From Luteimonas sp. YGD11-2 (GTDB lineage: Bacteria > Pseudomonadota > Gammaproteobacteria > Xanthomonadales > Xanthomonadaceae), in contig NZ_CP035376.1 in assembly GCF_004118975.1 (NCBI RefSeq), positions 2,480,001 to 2,544,000 on the forward strand: DNA of 64,000 nt, given 5' to 3'. Below, one piece after another: positions 48,235 to 56,774 of this stretch. Each line of letters begins with the position of its first letter. Position 1 is the first letter of the stretch. The translations under genes were made by a program, and so were the position numbers. The notes beneath the pieces are model-generated. The model was not told where the DNA came from. It made no database searches and worked only from the letters and a program-made list of their open reading frames with translations.

Positions 48235-48792
48235 ATGAGCAGACCCGACGACACCCGAACCGAACTCCTGTACGAAGGCGAGTGGCTGCGGCTGGTGCGC
48301 CGCGGCAAGTGGGAAGCCTGCGAGCGCACCCACAGCGCCGAGGGCCTGGCGGTCATCGTCATCGCGGTCACTCCGGCCGACGAGGTGCTGTTCGTCGAGC
48401 AGTACCGGATGGCCCTGGGCGCGCCCACCATCGAGATGCCGGCCGGACTGGTCGGTGACGACGACGCCGGCGACACCCTGGAAGCCGCAGCGACCCGTGA
48501 ACTGGTCGAGGAAACCGGCTGGGAACCCGGGCGGGTGGAGATCCTGCTCACCGGGCCGACCTCGTCGGGCATGAGCAACGAACGCATCGCCTTCGCCCGC
48601 GCCCGCGACCTGCGCAGGGTCGGCGAAGGCGGCGGCGTCGGCAACGAGGACATCACTGTCCACCACGTGCCGCGCGCCGAGGCGCCCGCCTGGCTGATGC
48701 GCAAGCACCGCGAAGGCTACGAGCTCGACCTCAAGCTGTGGGCCGGGCTGTGGATGATCGAGCACAACCCGGACGGATCGCCGGCGGACTGA
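48235..48792 (+). CDS. Nudix hydrolase (ADP-ribose pyrophosphatase-like)
   Basis: A 185-residue Nudix protein. VLFVEQYRMALGAPTIEMPAGLVG precedes the Nudix box, GDDDAGDTLEAAATRELVEETGW (about 79-101), with the catalytic REL-x-EE. The layout resembles ADP-ribose or nucleotide-sugar pyrophosphatases (NudF/YffH group); substrate is inferred. It begins 41 bases after the exonuclease and converges with the peptidase gene. Confidence 0.92.
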   Translation: MSRPDDTRTELLYEGEWLRLVRRGKWEACERTHSAEGLAVIVIAVTPADEVLFVEQYRMALGAPTIEMPAGLVGDDDAGDTLEAAATRELVEETGWEPGRVEILLTGPTSSGMSNERIAFARARDLRRVGEGGGVGNEDITVHHVPRAEAPAWLMRKHREGYELDLKLWAGLWMIEHNPDGSPAD

Positions 48793-48820
48793 GCGCCGGC
48801 GTCGGTTGCGCAGCGAGGGC

Positions 48821-49768
48821 TCAGGCGTTGGCGAAACGGTCGGTGGCCTGCACCAGCGCGTCGACGTTCTCGGGCTCGAACGCGGAATGTCCCGATGCCG
48901 GGGTGATGACCAGTTCCGATTTCGGCCACGCGCGATGCAGATCCCACGCGTTCTGCACCGGGCACACCACGTCGTAGCGGCCGTGCACGATGACGCCGGG
49001 GATGTCGACGATGCGGTAGATGTCGCGCAGCAGCTGGTCGTCGACCTCGAAGAAGCCGCCGTTGACGAAGTAGTGGTTCTCGATGCGCGCGAACGCCAGT
49101 GCGAAGTGCGGGTCGTCGTGGCCGTGCACGAAGTCCTGGTCGACGTGCAGGAACGAGGTGGCGCCCTCCCACACGCTCCATGCACGCGCGGCCGCCAGGC
49201 GGGTGGCCTCGTCGTCGGAGGTGAGGCGGCGATGGAAGGCGGCGATCATGTCGCCGCGCTCGTTCTCCGGAATGGCGGCGACGTAATGCTCCCAGGCTTC
49301 CGGGAACAGCCGTGACGCGCCTTCCTGGTAGAACCATTCCAGCTCCCAGCGCCGCAGCATGAAGATCCCGCGCAGCACCAGCGCACTCACCCGCCGCGCA
49401 TGCGCCTGGGCGTAGGCCAGCGCCAGCGTCGAACCCCAGGACCCGCCGAACACCTGCCAGCGATCGATGCCCAGGTGCTCGCGCAGCTTCTCGATGTCGG
49501 CGACCAGGTCCCAGGTGGTGTTGTCGACGAGGTCGGCATACGGCGTGGAACGGCCGGCGCCACGCTGGTCGAACAGCACGATCCGATACTTCGCCGGATC
49601 GTGGAAGCGGCGCATCTTCGGGTTGCTGCCGCCGCCCGGGCCGCCGTGCAGCAGCACCACCGGCTTGCCCTTCGGGTTGCCGCTCTGCTCGTAGTACAGC
49701 GTGTGGCGGTCGTCGACCCGGAGGGTGCCGGTATCGAACGGTTCGATCTCGGGATACAGCGTGCGCAT
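48821..49768 (-). CDS. pip: Proline iminopeptidase
   Basis: Alpha/beta hydrolase that removes N-terminal proline; 315 residues. The oxyanion motif is LLHGGPGGGSNPK, FDQRGAGRSTPYADLVDNTTWDLVADIEKLR is family-specific, and the nucleophile elbow is FGGSWGSTLAL. Asp in HGRYDVVCPV and His in ASGHSAFEPEN complete the triad. Probably cytoplasmic (no signal peptide). It lies just downstream of prmC. Confidence 0.96.
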   Translation of the reverse strand: MRTLYPEIEPFDTGTLRVDDRHTLYYEQSGNPKGKPVVLLHGGPGGGSNPKMRRFHDPAKYRIVLFDQRGAGRSTPYADLVDNTTWDLVADIEKLREHLGIDRWQVFGGSWGSTLALAYAQAHARRVSALVLRGIFMLRRWELEWFYQEGASRLFPEAWEHYVAAIPENERGDMIAAFHRRLTSDDEATRLAAARAWSVWEGATSFLHVDQDFVHGHDDPHFALAFARIENHYFVNGGFFEVDDQLLRDIYRIVDIPGVIVHGRYDVVCPVQNAWDLHRAWPKSELVITPASGHSAFEPENVDALVQATDRFANA

Positions 49769-49799
49769 GGGCGTGGGGCTCCTGCGAAAACGCGGCAGT

Positions 49800-50690
49800 C
49801 TACCAGCCGGCCCCGGCGCCCTCCGGCCCCGGTGCCGCGGCCGCAAGGCGCCCGGACCCGACGCGGTCGCGTCCCTCGAGGTCGCAGGCGGTGCCGACAT
49901 CCGCGAATCCCGCGGCGCGCAGCAGCTCGCGCACGGCCGGGCCCTGGTCGTGGCCGTGCTCGAGCAGCAGCCAGCCACCGGGCTCGAGGTGCGCCGGTGC
50001 CGCGGCAACGATGCGGCGGATGTCATCGAGCCCGTCGACGCCCGAGGCCAGCGCGGTGGCCGGCTCGAAACGCAGGTCGCCCTCGGACAGGTGCGGGTCG
50101 TCGCTGCGGATATAGGGCGGATTGCTGGCGATCAGGTCGAAGCGACGGCCGGCCAGTGGGGCCAGCCAGTCACCGTGGACGAACTCGACGTTGCGGACAC
50201 CGGCGCTGCCGGCGTTGGCGGCCGCCACCGCCAGCGCCGCTGCGCTGCGGTCGGTGGCCACGACCCGCGCCTGCGGCCGCTCGCGGGCGATGGCCAGCGC
50301 GATCGCCCCGCTGCCGGTGCCCAGATCCGCCACCGTCGATGGCACCCCCATGGGCAGGCGCTCCAGGGCGAGTTCCACCAGGCGCTCGGTGTCCTCGCGC
50401 GGGATCAGGGTGTCCGGGGTCACGCCAAGGTCCAGCGTCCAGAAGCCGCGCCTGCCGGTGAGATAGGCGACCGGCTCGCCGGCTTCGCGGCGTTCCAGCA
50501 GCGCATCGAACTCGCGCTGGCGCGCTGCATCCAGACGATCGTCGGCATGCGCGTACAGCCAGCTGCGCGGGCGCTGCAGGACATGCAGCAACAGCCACTC
50601 CGCATCCACTGCGCCGATGCGCGCTCCGGCCGCGCGCAGCACGGTATCGAGCCGCGGCGCGGGGTCATGGGGGGTTGCAGGCATGGTCAT
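49800..50690 (-). CDS. prmC: Release factor glutamine methyltransferase
   Basis: Methylates the Gln of the GGQ motif in release factors RF1 and RF2; 296 residues. The SAM-binding loop is [20 protein letters not shown] and the catalytic motif is [13 protein letters not shown], with [14 protein letters not shown] in between. [15 protein letters not shown] (50690) or MPATPHD (50684) are the plausible starts; the frame is open further upstream but that stretch is a low-complexity poly-Pro translation of a GGCGGT repeat and a terminator. Confidence 0.94.
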   Translation of the reverse strand: MTMPATPHDPAPRLDTVLRAAGARIGAVDAEWLLLHVLQRPRSWLYAHADDRLDAARQREFDALLERREAGEPVAYLTGRRGFWTLDLGVTPDTLIPREDTERLVELALERLPMGVPSTVADLGTGSGAIALAIARERPQARVVATDRSAAALAVAAANAGSAGVRNVEFVHGDWLAPLAGRRFDLIASNPPYIRSDDPHLSEGDLRFEPATALASGVDGLDDIRRIVAAAPAHLEPGGWLLLEHGHDQGPAVRELLRAAGFADVGTACDLEGRDRVGSGRLAAAAPGPEGAGAGW

Positions 50691-50802
50691 GCGGTCATCG
50701 TACGGCGTGGGGCCGACGGCCGGCCCGGACGTCGACGATCGCGCAACGGTGCCGGGGCGGCCACACGCCAGATCGAGGGGTGGACCTTCGCCGGCCTTGC
50801 GG

Positions 50803-50826
50803 GGCGGTGGCGGTGGCGGTGGCGGC
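50803..50826. repeat. GGCGGT hexamer tandem repeat
   Basis: Four consecutive hexamers (three GGCGGT and one GGCGGC) lie immediately beside a terminator, in the non-coding gap between prmC and ahpC. Such a tract could vary by slippage. On the minus strand it reads as C-rich GCCACC repeats. Confidence 0.6.
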
Positions 50827-50852
50827 AAAAAGAAGGCGACCCGGAGGTCGCC
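50826..50852 (-). terminator. Orphan intrinsic terminator on the minus strand
   Basis: GGCGACC / GGTCGCC (7-bp stem, TCCG loop) followed by TTCTTTTTG on the minus strand has all parts of a rho-independent terminator. No protein-coding gene ends here: upstream on this strand is only the ahpC promoter region. It is therefore taken as the 3' end of a small RNA. Confidence 0.7.
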
Positions 50853-50940
50853 CTTGAATACCGTGACACGCGTGGGAGGGAGTACGGGACACGGAAGCGG
50901 CGGACGCCAAGGGCTGCCAACCGGGCCGCAAGCGGCACGG
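50826..50940 (-). ncRNA. Candidate small RNA divergent from ahpC
   Basis: A minus-strand promoter (-35 TTGACC 50969-50974, 17-base spacer, -10 CAATAT 50946-50951) predicts a start near 50940, and the terminator at 50826-50852 gives an RNA of about 115 bases. The RNA would hold ACTCCCTCCC in a loop closed by CCGTG/CACGG. C-rich loops able to pair with ribosome-binding sites are a feature of known xanthomonad small RNAs such as sX13. The -10 is weak (three of six). No protein is apparent within it. Confidence 0.5.
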
Positions 50941-50997
50941 CACCGATATTGGTGCAACGCAGCACGAGGGTCAAGGCATCCGGAGGCGTATCGGGCG

Positions 50998-51034
50998 ATA
51001 GGTACCGGCTATTGTATCGATGGCTTCTATCGAT
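50998..51034 (+). promoter_or_regulatory. OxyR-type operator upstream of ahpC
   Basis: ATAG-N7-CTAT-N7-ATGG-N7-CGAT matches the four-tetranucleotide OxyR pattern (ATAG/CTAT/ATAG/CTAT, each separated by seven bases) with 14 of 16 positions correct. A second half-site, ATAG-N7-CTAT, follows at 51046-51060. It ends 84 bases before the ahpC start, and oxyR is two genes downstream. A weak -10 (CATATT, 51039-51044) is consistent with an activator-dependent ahpC promoter. Confidence 0.8.
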
Positions 51035-51118
51035 TTTACATATTGATAGCTCATCCCTATCCTTTGCGCGTTGCCCGGGACACCGGGCCGTTCTTCCACC
51101 CCGCCAACGAGGACTTCA

Positions 51119-51682
51119 ATGTCTCTGATCAATACCCAGGTCCAGCCCTTCAAGACCACCGCCTACCGCAATGGCGAGTTCTTCGAAGTCACCGACGCCG
51201 CCCTCAAGGGCAAGTGGTCGGTGCTGATCTTCATGCCGGCCGCATTCACCTTCAACTGCCCGACCGAGGTCGAGGACGCCGCCGAGCATTACGCCGAGTT
51301 CCAGAAGGCCAACGCCGAGGTCTACATCGTCACCACCGACACGCATTTCTCGCACAAGGTGTGGCACGAGACTTCCGCCGCCGTCGGCAAGGCGCAGTTC
51401 CCGCTGGTCGGTGACCCGACCCACCAGCTGACCCGCGCGTTCGGCGTGCACATCGAGGAAGAAGGCCTGGCCCTGCGCGGCACCTTCATCATCAACCCCG
51501 AAGGCGTGATCAAGACCGTCGAGATCCACGACAACGCGATCGCCCGCGACGTCACCGAGACCCTGCGCAAGCTCAAGGCCGCCCAGTACGTCGCTGCCAA
51601 CCCGAACGAGGTCTGCCCGGCCAAGTGGAAGGAAGGCGAGAAGACCCTGAAGCCGTCGCTGGACCTGGTCGGCAAGATCTGA
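51119..51682 (+). CDS. ahpC: Alkyl hydroperoxide reductase subunit C
   Basis: Typical 2-Cys peroxiredoxin, 187 residues. Peroxidatic Cys47 lies in FTFNCPTEVED and resolving Cys166 in NEVCPAKWKEG, as in E. coli AhpC. It reduces H2O2 and organic peroxides and is recycled by AhpF. GAGG seven bases before ATG 51119 fixes the start. The OxyR site upstream indicates peroxide induction; the hairpins downstream probably limit read-through to ahpF. Confidence 0.98.
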   Translation: MSLINTQVQPFKTTAYRNGEFFEVTDAALKGKWSVLIFMPAAFTFNCPTEVEDAAEHYAEFQKANAEVYIVTTDTHFSHKVWHETSAAVGKAQFPLVGDPTHQLTRAFGVHIEEEGLALRGTFIINPEGVIKTVEIHDNAIARDVTETLRKLKAAQYVAANPNEVCPAKWKEGEKTLKPSLDLVGKI

Positions 51683-51708
51683 TTTTCCGGATCTGACCAC
51701 GCCACTGC

Positions 51709-51825
51709 GCCGGCCTTCGGGCCGGCCGTGGCCGGCGTCCATCCCGCCATCCGCGGGATGGGCGTGCACCGGAGCCGGTGGCAAGCCAGCCGCCGCCCGC
51801 CGCGTCGCCGGCTCCGGTGCACGCC
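51709..51825 (+). repeat. Hairpin array in the ahpC-ahpF spacer
   Basis: Three consecutive perfect inverted repeats: GCCGGCC / GGCCGGC with a TTCG loop (51709-51726); ATCCCGC / GCGGGAT (51741-51759); and an 18-bp repeat GGCGTGCACCGGAGCCGG (51761-51778) with its exact complement at 51808-51825 around a 29-base loop. None is followed by a U-tract. They could be a processing or partial-termination site, or a REP-like element. Confidence 0.75.
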
Positions 51826-51894
51826 TCTCCCCCCATCACGTCCGCTGACGCACCGCGCCGTCGCGGCCCGTTATCGACTTTCCGAGGACCCGCC

Positions 51895-53484
51895 ATGCTC
51901 GAACAGGATCTCAAGACCCAGCTCGCCGCCTACCTGGAGCGCGTGGTGCGCCCGATCCACATCGTCGCCTCGCTCGACGATGGCGCGAAGTCGGCCGAGA
52001 TGCGCGAACTGCTGGAGGAGATCGCCACCCTCAGCCCGAAGATCGAGCTGTCGCTCGATGGCGACGACGCGCGCCGGCCGTCGTTCGCGCTGGGCACGCC
52101 GGGCCATGCGATCTCGCTGCGCTTCGCCGGCCTGCCGATGGGCCATGAGTTCACCTCGCTGGTGCTGGCGCTGCTGCAGGTCGGCGGGCATCCGTCGAAG
52201 GCCGCCGCCGAAACCCTGGAGCAGGTGGCCGCGCTGGAAGGCGAGTTCGACTTCGAGACCTACTATTCGCTGTCGTGCCAGAACTGCCCCGACGTGGTGC
52301 AGGCGCTGAACCTGGCCGCGGTACTCAACCCCAACATCCGCCACGTCGCCATCGACGGCGCGCTGTTCCAGGACGAGGTGGAAGCGCGCGAGGTGATGTC
52401 GGTCCCCACCGTGTACCTCAACGGCAAGGTGTTCGACCAGGGGCGGATGACGCTCGAGCAGATCGTCGCCAAGCTCGACACCAATGCTGCTGCGCGCGAG
52501 GCGGAGAAGATCGCCGCCAAGGCGCCGTTCGAGGTGCTGGTGGTCGGTGGTGGCCCGGCCGGCGCCGCCGCCGCGGTGTATGCCGCGCGCAAGGGCATCC
52601 GCACCGGTGTCGCATCGGAGCGCTTCGGCGGCCAGGTGCTGGACACCATGTCGATCGAGAACTTCATCTCGGTCCCGCACACCGAGGGACCGCGCATGGC
52701 GGCGCAGCTCGAGCAGCACGTGCGCGAGTACGACGTCGACGTGATGGACCTCCAGCGTGCGGCGCAACTGGTGCCCGCCGGCGCCGACGGACTGGTCGAG
52801 GTGAAACTCGAGAACGGTGCGTCGCTGAAGTCGAAGGCGGTGATCCTCGCCACCGGCGCGCGCTGGCGGCAGATGAACGTGCCGGGCGAGAACGAGTACC
52901 GCAACAGGGGCGTGGCCTATTGCCCGCACTGCGACGGCCCGCTGTTCAAGGGCAAGCACGTGGCGGTGATCGGCGGCGGCAACTCCGGCGTCGAGGCCGC
53001 GATCGACCTCGCCGGCATCGTCGCCCATGTGACCCTGATCGAGTTCGACGCCAGCCTGCGCGCCGACCAGGTGCTGCAGCGCAAGCTCCGCAGCCTGCCC
53101 AACGTGACCATCCTCACCAGCGCGCAGACCACCGAGGTGCTGGGCGATGGCGCGAAGGTGACCGGGCTGGTCTACCGCGACCGTGTCGGCGGCGACAGCC
53201 ACCGCGTGGTGCTGGACGGCGTGTTCGTGCAGATCGGCCTGCTGCCCAACACCGAGTGGCTGAAGGGCACGCTGGAGCTGTCGCCGCGCGGCGAGATCAT
53301 GGTCGACGAGCGCGGCCAGACCAGCCTGCCGGGCGTGTTCGCCGCCGGCGACTGCACCACGGTGCCGTACAAGCAGATCGTGATCGCGATGGGGGAAGGT
53401 TCGAAGGCCGCGCTGGCCGCGTTCGACCACCTCATCCGCACCAGCGCACCGGCCGCCGCCGGTGCGGTCGCCGAAGCGGTGTAG
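51895..53484 (+). CDS. ahpF: Alkyl hydroperoxide reductase subunit F
   Basis: FAD/NADH-dependent disulfide reductase that recycles AhpC; 529 residues. The N-terminal double-thioredoxin domain has the redox pair Cys128-Cys131 in [10 protein letters not shown]. The FAD motif is [19 protein letters not shown], the second redox pair is Cys343-Cys346 in [13 protein letters not shown], and the NADH motif is [23 protein letters not shown] precedes ATG 51895. It is followed by oxyR after 53 bases, matching the ahpF-oxyR operon described in Xanthomonas. Confidence 0.98.
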   Translation: MLEQDLKTQLAAYLERVVRPIHIVASLDDGAKSAEMRELLEEIATLSPKIELSLDGDDARRPSFALGTPGHAISLRFAGLPMGHEFTSLVLALLQVGGHPSKAAAETLEQVAALEGEFDFETYYSLSCQNCPDVVQALNLAAVLNPNIRHVAIDGALFQDEVEAREVMSVPTVYLNGKVFDQGRMTLEQIVAKLDTNAAAREAEKIAAKAPFEVLVVGGGPAGAAAAVYAARKGIRTGVASERFGGQVLDTMSIENFISVPHTEGPRMAAQLEQHVREYDVDVMDLQRAAQLVPAGADGLVEVKLENGASLKSKAVILATGARWRQMNVPGENEYRNRGVAYCPHCDGPLFKGKHVAVIGGGNSGVEAAIDLAGIVAHVTLIEFDASLRADQVLQRKLRSLPNVTILTSAQTTEVLGDGAKVTGLVYRDRVGGDSHRVVLDGVFVQIGLLPNTEWLKGTLELSPRGEIMVDERGQTSLPGVFAAGDCTTVPYKQIVIAMGEGSKAALAAFDHLIRTSAPAAAGAVAEAV

Positions 53485-53537
53485 GACCCCCGCGTGGTCC
53501 CGGATGGCGGGTCGCGCGCACGCACTGGAGCATCGCC

Positions 53538-54512
53538 ATGAACCTGCGTGACCTGCGTTACCTCGTCGCCCTCGCCGACCATCGCCACTTCGGGCGGGCG
53601 GCGGCGGCCTGTTTCGTCAGCCAGCCGACGCTGTCGACGCAGATCCGCAAGCTCGAGGAGGAACTCGGCGTGGCGCTGGTGGAACGCGCGCCGCGCAAGG
53701 TGATGCTGACTCCCGCCGGCCGCGACGCGGCCGAGCGCGCGCGCCGCATCGTCGACGAGATCGAGCAGATGAAGGAGGCCGCACGCCGCGGCCAGGATCC
53801 GCAGGCCGGCACCGTGCGGCTGGGCATCTTCCCGACCCTGGGGCCGTACCTGCTGCCGCATGTGATTCCGCGGATCCGCGCGCGCTTCCCGCAGCTGGAA
53901 CTGCTCCTGTTCGAGGAGAAGAGCGACGTGCTGCTGTCACGGCTGCGCGATGGCCGCCTGGATGCCGCGGTGCTCGCGCTGCCGGTCGACGACGACCAGT
54001 TGCATACCGAGGCCCTGTTTTCCGAGCCGTTCGTGCTGGCCGTCCCCGACCGCCACCCGCTGGCGGGGCGCGAGCGGCTGCAGCTCGACGAGCTGGCCGA
54101 CCAGCGCCTGCTGCTGCTCGAGGACGGCCACTGCCTGCGTGAACAGGCGCTCGACGTCTGCCAGCTCTCGGGCGCGCATGAACGCAGCGAATTCCGCGCC
54201 ACCAGCCTGGAGACGCTGCGGCAGATGGTCGCCGCCAACGTCGGCATCACCCTGCTGCCGATGCTGGCGGTGCAGCCGCCGGTCGCGCGGTCGGAGAACA
54301 TCCAGCTGGTGCATTTCGCCGCGCCCGCCCCCGACCGCGACATCGCGATGACATGGCGGCGCAGTTCGGCGATGGGCGCGTTCCTGCGCCAGCTGGCCAG
54401 GGAATTCCGCGCCCTGCCCGACCAGCTGCTGGTGGCACCCGGCGCCGCCGCTGCCCCGCCCGGTGCCGACCGTCCGGCGGCCGCCGGGCCGGCCACCGCC
54501 GGGGTGGCTTGA
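53538..54512 (+). CDS. oxyR: Hydrogen peroxide-inducible transcription activator OxyR
   Basis: LysR-type regulator, 324 residues. The DNA-binding helix-turn-helix is FGRAAAACFVSQPTLSTQIRKLEEELG (about 18-44). Redox-active Cys199 (EDGHCLREQ) and Cys208 (ALDVCQL) have exactly the E. coli spacing. A Pro/Ala-rich tail ends the protein. GGAG precedes ATG 53538. The divergent tetranucleotide operator upstream of ahpC is its likely target, and a strong terminator follows. Confidence 0.97.
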   Translation: MNLRDLRYLVALADHRHFGRAAAACFVSQPTLSTQIRKLEEELGVALVERAPRKVMLTPAGRDAAERARRIVDEIEQMKEAARRGQDPQAGTVRLGIFPTLGPYLLPHVIPRIRARFPQLELLLFEEKSDVLLSRLRDGRLDAAVLALPVDDDQLHTEALFSEPFVLAVPDRHPLAGRERLQLDELADQRLLLLEDGHCLREQALDVCQLSGAHERSEFRATSLETLRQMVAANVGITLLPMLAVQPPVARSENIQLVHFAAPAPDRDIAMTWRRSSAMGAFLRQLAREFRALPDQLLVAPGAAAAPPGADRPAAAGPATAGVA

Positions 54513-54547
54513 ACCGGCCTGCCGAACGGGCTAGCTTGGACACCGTA

Positions 54548-54579
54548 CGGGCGGCGCTGACGCGTCGCCCGTTTCCTTT
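54548..54579 (+). terminator. Rho-independent terminator after oxyR
   Basis: A 10-bp stem with one G-U pair, CGGGCGGCGC / GCGTCGCCCG, with loop TGAC, is followed by TTTCCTTT. It lies 36 bases after the oxyR stop and 67 bases before rnk, separating rnk from the peroxide operon. Confidence 0.75.
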
Positions 54580-54645
54580 GCTCCGGTTCCGGCCCCCGCG
54601 TGCCGACCGCATGAGCAACCAGACAACTTCACCGAGGAACCTGTC

Positions 54646-55053
54646 ATGTCCACTCCCAACAGCGGCCTGCCGCCGTCTCTGCTGGTGTCCGAAATCGATG
54701 CCGCCCGTCTCGATGCGCTGATCGAGAACCCCACCTGGCGGGGCCACCCGGCGGCGGTGGCGCTGCAGGAAGAACTGCTGCGCGCGCAGGTGCTGCCGGT
54801 GGCACAGATGCCGTCCGACGTGGTGCGCATGCATTCGCGGGTGGAGTGCGTCGATGCCGATGGCACCCGCCGCACCCTGACCCTGGTCTACCCGCACGAG
54901 GCCGACAGCGCCAGCGGCCGGGTGTCGGTGCTGGCGCCGGTCGGCAGCGCGCTGCTGGGCCTGTCGGTGGGCCAGAGCATCGAATGGCCACGCCCGGACG
55001 GCGGAACCCTCAGCCTGGAAGTGGCCTCGGTCGAGCCGCAGCCCGCCGCCTGA
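54646..55053 (+). CDS. rnk: Regulator of nucleoside diphosphate kinase (Rnk, GreA/GreB C-terminal domain)
   Basis: A 135-residue protein, close to E. coli Rnk (136). It has a short N-terminal helical part (LLVSEIDAARLDALIEN) and a GreA/GreB-type C-terminal domain: VVRMHSRVECVDADGTRRTLTLVYPHEAD and LSVGQSIEWPRPDG. It lacks the long coiled coil of Gre factors, as Rnk does, and probably binds RNA polymerase. It converges with msrA across a 34-base gap holding GGCCGG/CCGGCC (55073-55087). Confidence 0.92.
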   Translation: MSTPNSGLPPSLLVSEIDAARLDALIENPTWRGHPAAVALQEELLRAQVLPVAQMPSDVVRMHSRVECVDADGTRRTLTLVYPHEADSASGRVSVLAPVGSALLGLSVGQSIEWPRPDGGTLSLEVASVEPQPAA

Positions 55054-55087
55054 GCGGACGGCGCGCGCAGCGGGCCGGGCTCCGGCC

Positions 55088-55738
55088 TCACACCACCGGC
55101 GTCGCCGCGCAGCGCACGCCGGTGCCGCCCAGGCCGCAGTAGCCGCCCGGGTTCTTCGCCAGGTACTGCTGGTGCTCGTCCTCGGCGTAGAAGAACTCCG
55201 GCGCCGGATGCACGATTTCCGTGGTGATGTCACCCAGCCCCGCGGCATGCAGCCCGGCCTGGAAGCTGTCGCGGCTGCGCTGCGCCGCCTGCGCCTGTTC
55301 CGACGTCGTGCAATGGATCACCGAGCGGTACTGGGTGCCGAGATCGTTGCCCTGGCGCATGCCCTGGGTCGGGTCGTGGCTTTCCCAGAAGGCCGCCAGC
55401 AGGCGGTCGAAGCCGATCACTGCCGGGTCGTAGACCACCAGCACCACCTCGGCATGCCCGGTCTGCCCGCTGCACACTTCGCGGTAGGTGGGATTGGGCG
55501 TATGCCCGCCGGCATAGCCGACCGCGGTGGTTTCCACCCCCGGCAGCGACCAGAACACCCGCTCGGCACCCCAGAAGCAGCCCATGCCGAACTGCACCTG
55601 CGACAGGCCCTCGAAGGCGTCGCGCAGCGGACGGCCATGCACATGGTGGCGGTTGTGCAGCGGCAGCGGGTCCGCGCGGCCGGGCAGCGCGTCCTGCGGA
55701 TGCGGCATCCGCTGTTTCCAGGCACCAATCCCGAACAT
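55088..55738 (-). CDS. msrA: Peptide methionine sulfoxide reductase A
   Basis: Reduces methionine-S-sulfoxide in proteins; 216 residues. Catalytic Cys54 is in [13 protein letters not shown], and Cys201 and Cys210 near the C-terminus ([15 protein letters not shown]) are the recycling cysteines, the three-Cys type. [12 protein letters not shown] and [20 protein letters not shown] are family motifs. Its nearness to the AhpC/OxyR cluster fits oxidative repair. Confidence 0.97.
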   Translation of the reverse strand: MFGIGAWKQRMPHPQDALPGRADPLPLHNRHHVHGRPLRDAFEGLSQVQFGMGCFWGAERVFWSLPGVETTAVGYAGGHTPNPTYREVCSGQTGHAEVVLVVYDPAVIGFDRLLAAFWESHDPTQGMRQGNDLGTQYRSVIHCTTSEQAQAAQRSRDSFQAGLHAAGLGDITTEIVHPAPEFFYAEDEHQQYLAKNPGGYCGLGGTGVRCAATPVV

Positions 55739-55802
55739 CGGCTCGCTCCACGCACGCGGCCCGTCGCCGCACCTGATTGAGTGGGGCGCGCGCAGGCCGG
55801 CT

Positions 55803-56735
55803 TCAACCCCGACCCGCCTCGGGTCGGCGCTGGCGCAACCCGGCCAGGAAGATGCCGGCCAGCGTCAACGCCAGGCCCATCCATTCGCGCGGCGAGGTGC
55901 TGCGGTCGAGCACTGCGAGGTCGAGCAGGAACGCGCATACCTGCTGCGCCAGCAGCAGCAGGCCGACCACCGCCACCGGCAGCTGCTGCATCGCCCGCGA
56001 GATCAGGACCCAGCTCAGGCAGTGGCCCACCCCGGCCAGCAACAGCAACCAGCCGAGCGTTGCGAGGTCCGGGATCACGAAGGACACGCCTTCGGCGACG
56101 CCGGCCATGCCCAGCAGCACCGCGCACAGCGCCGAGACCACCGCCAGCACCTGGGCGATGGGCGCGCGCCGCTCCGGCGCCAGTGCGCTGCCGGCACGCT
56201 GCACATGGCGCAGGCCGATGTTGTACACGGCGTAGCACAGCCCGGTGGCAAGCCCCAGCCACACGCCCCAGCGGTAATCGGCCGGCAGATCCACCCGGTC
56301 GCCACCCAGCAGCAGCCACAGGCCGAAGAACGCCAGCGCGATGCCGGCCAGGAAGCGGGCGCCGATGCGCTCGCCGAACAGCAGCACGCCGGCCAGCGCC
56401 ATGAAGAACACCTGTGCATTGGCCAGCAGCGTGGCCAGGCCCGGCCCGACCAGCAGGATGCTGCGATGCCACAGCCACAGGTCGGCGGCGAACGCAGCGG
56501 CCGGCAGCAGTGCCAGCACCCACACCGCGCGCGGCAGCGGACGCCAGTCGCCGCGCGCCGCCACCAGCGCACCCAGCATCGCCGCGGCAAACAGCATCCG
56601 GTAGAACGCCGAGACCGTCGGCGCGGTGTCGGCCAGCCGCACCATCAGGCCGTTGCTGCCGATCAGCACCGCGCCGGTGAGCATCCATGCCACTGCGGTA
56701 CTGCGGGTGGGCGAATCCTGCACGTCTGTGGGCAT
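55803..56735 (-). CDS. EamA/DMT-family transporter
   Basis: A 310-residue inner-membrane protein with ten hydrophobic helices in two EamA halves. Motifs include [31 protein letters not shown] in the first half and [12 protein letters not shown]...[21 protein letters not shown] in the second. ATG 56735 is preferred over 56771 because the longer form adds only polar, non-family sequence. Substrate (metabolite export) unknown. Confidence 0.9.
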   Translation of the reverse strand: MPTDVQDSPTRSTAVAWMLTGAVLIGSNGLMVRLADTAPTVSAFYRMLFAAAMLGALVAARGDWRPLPRAVWVLALLPAAAFAADLWLWHRSILLVGPGLATLLANAQVFFMALAGVLLFGERIGARFLAGIALAFFGLWLLLGGDRVDLPADYRWGVWLGLATGLCYAVYNIGLRHVQRAGSALAPERRAPIAQVLAVVSALCAVLLGMAGVAEGVSFVIPDLATLGWLLLLAGVGHCLSWVLISRAMQQLPVAVVGLLLLAQQVCAFLLDLAVLDRSTSPREWMGLALTLAGIFLAGLRQRRPEAGRG

Positions 56736-56774
56736 CAAGTGGCGCCGCAGCGTAGCAGCGGACGGGCACACCGG

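Noticed and set aside
50691..50957. Upstream extension of prmC by about 90 residues
   Set aside because: It translates a GGCGGT repeat and a terminator into poly-Pro and has no similarity to PrmC proteins, which start near 50690.
49800..54512. Peroxide cluster as a mobile or newly acquired island
   Set aside because: Composition matches neighbours, no mobility genes are present, and ahpC-ahpF-oxyR is a standard chromosomal group in this family.
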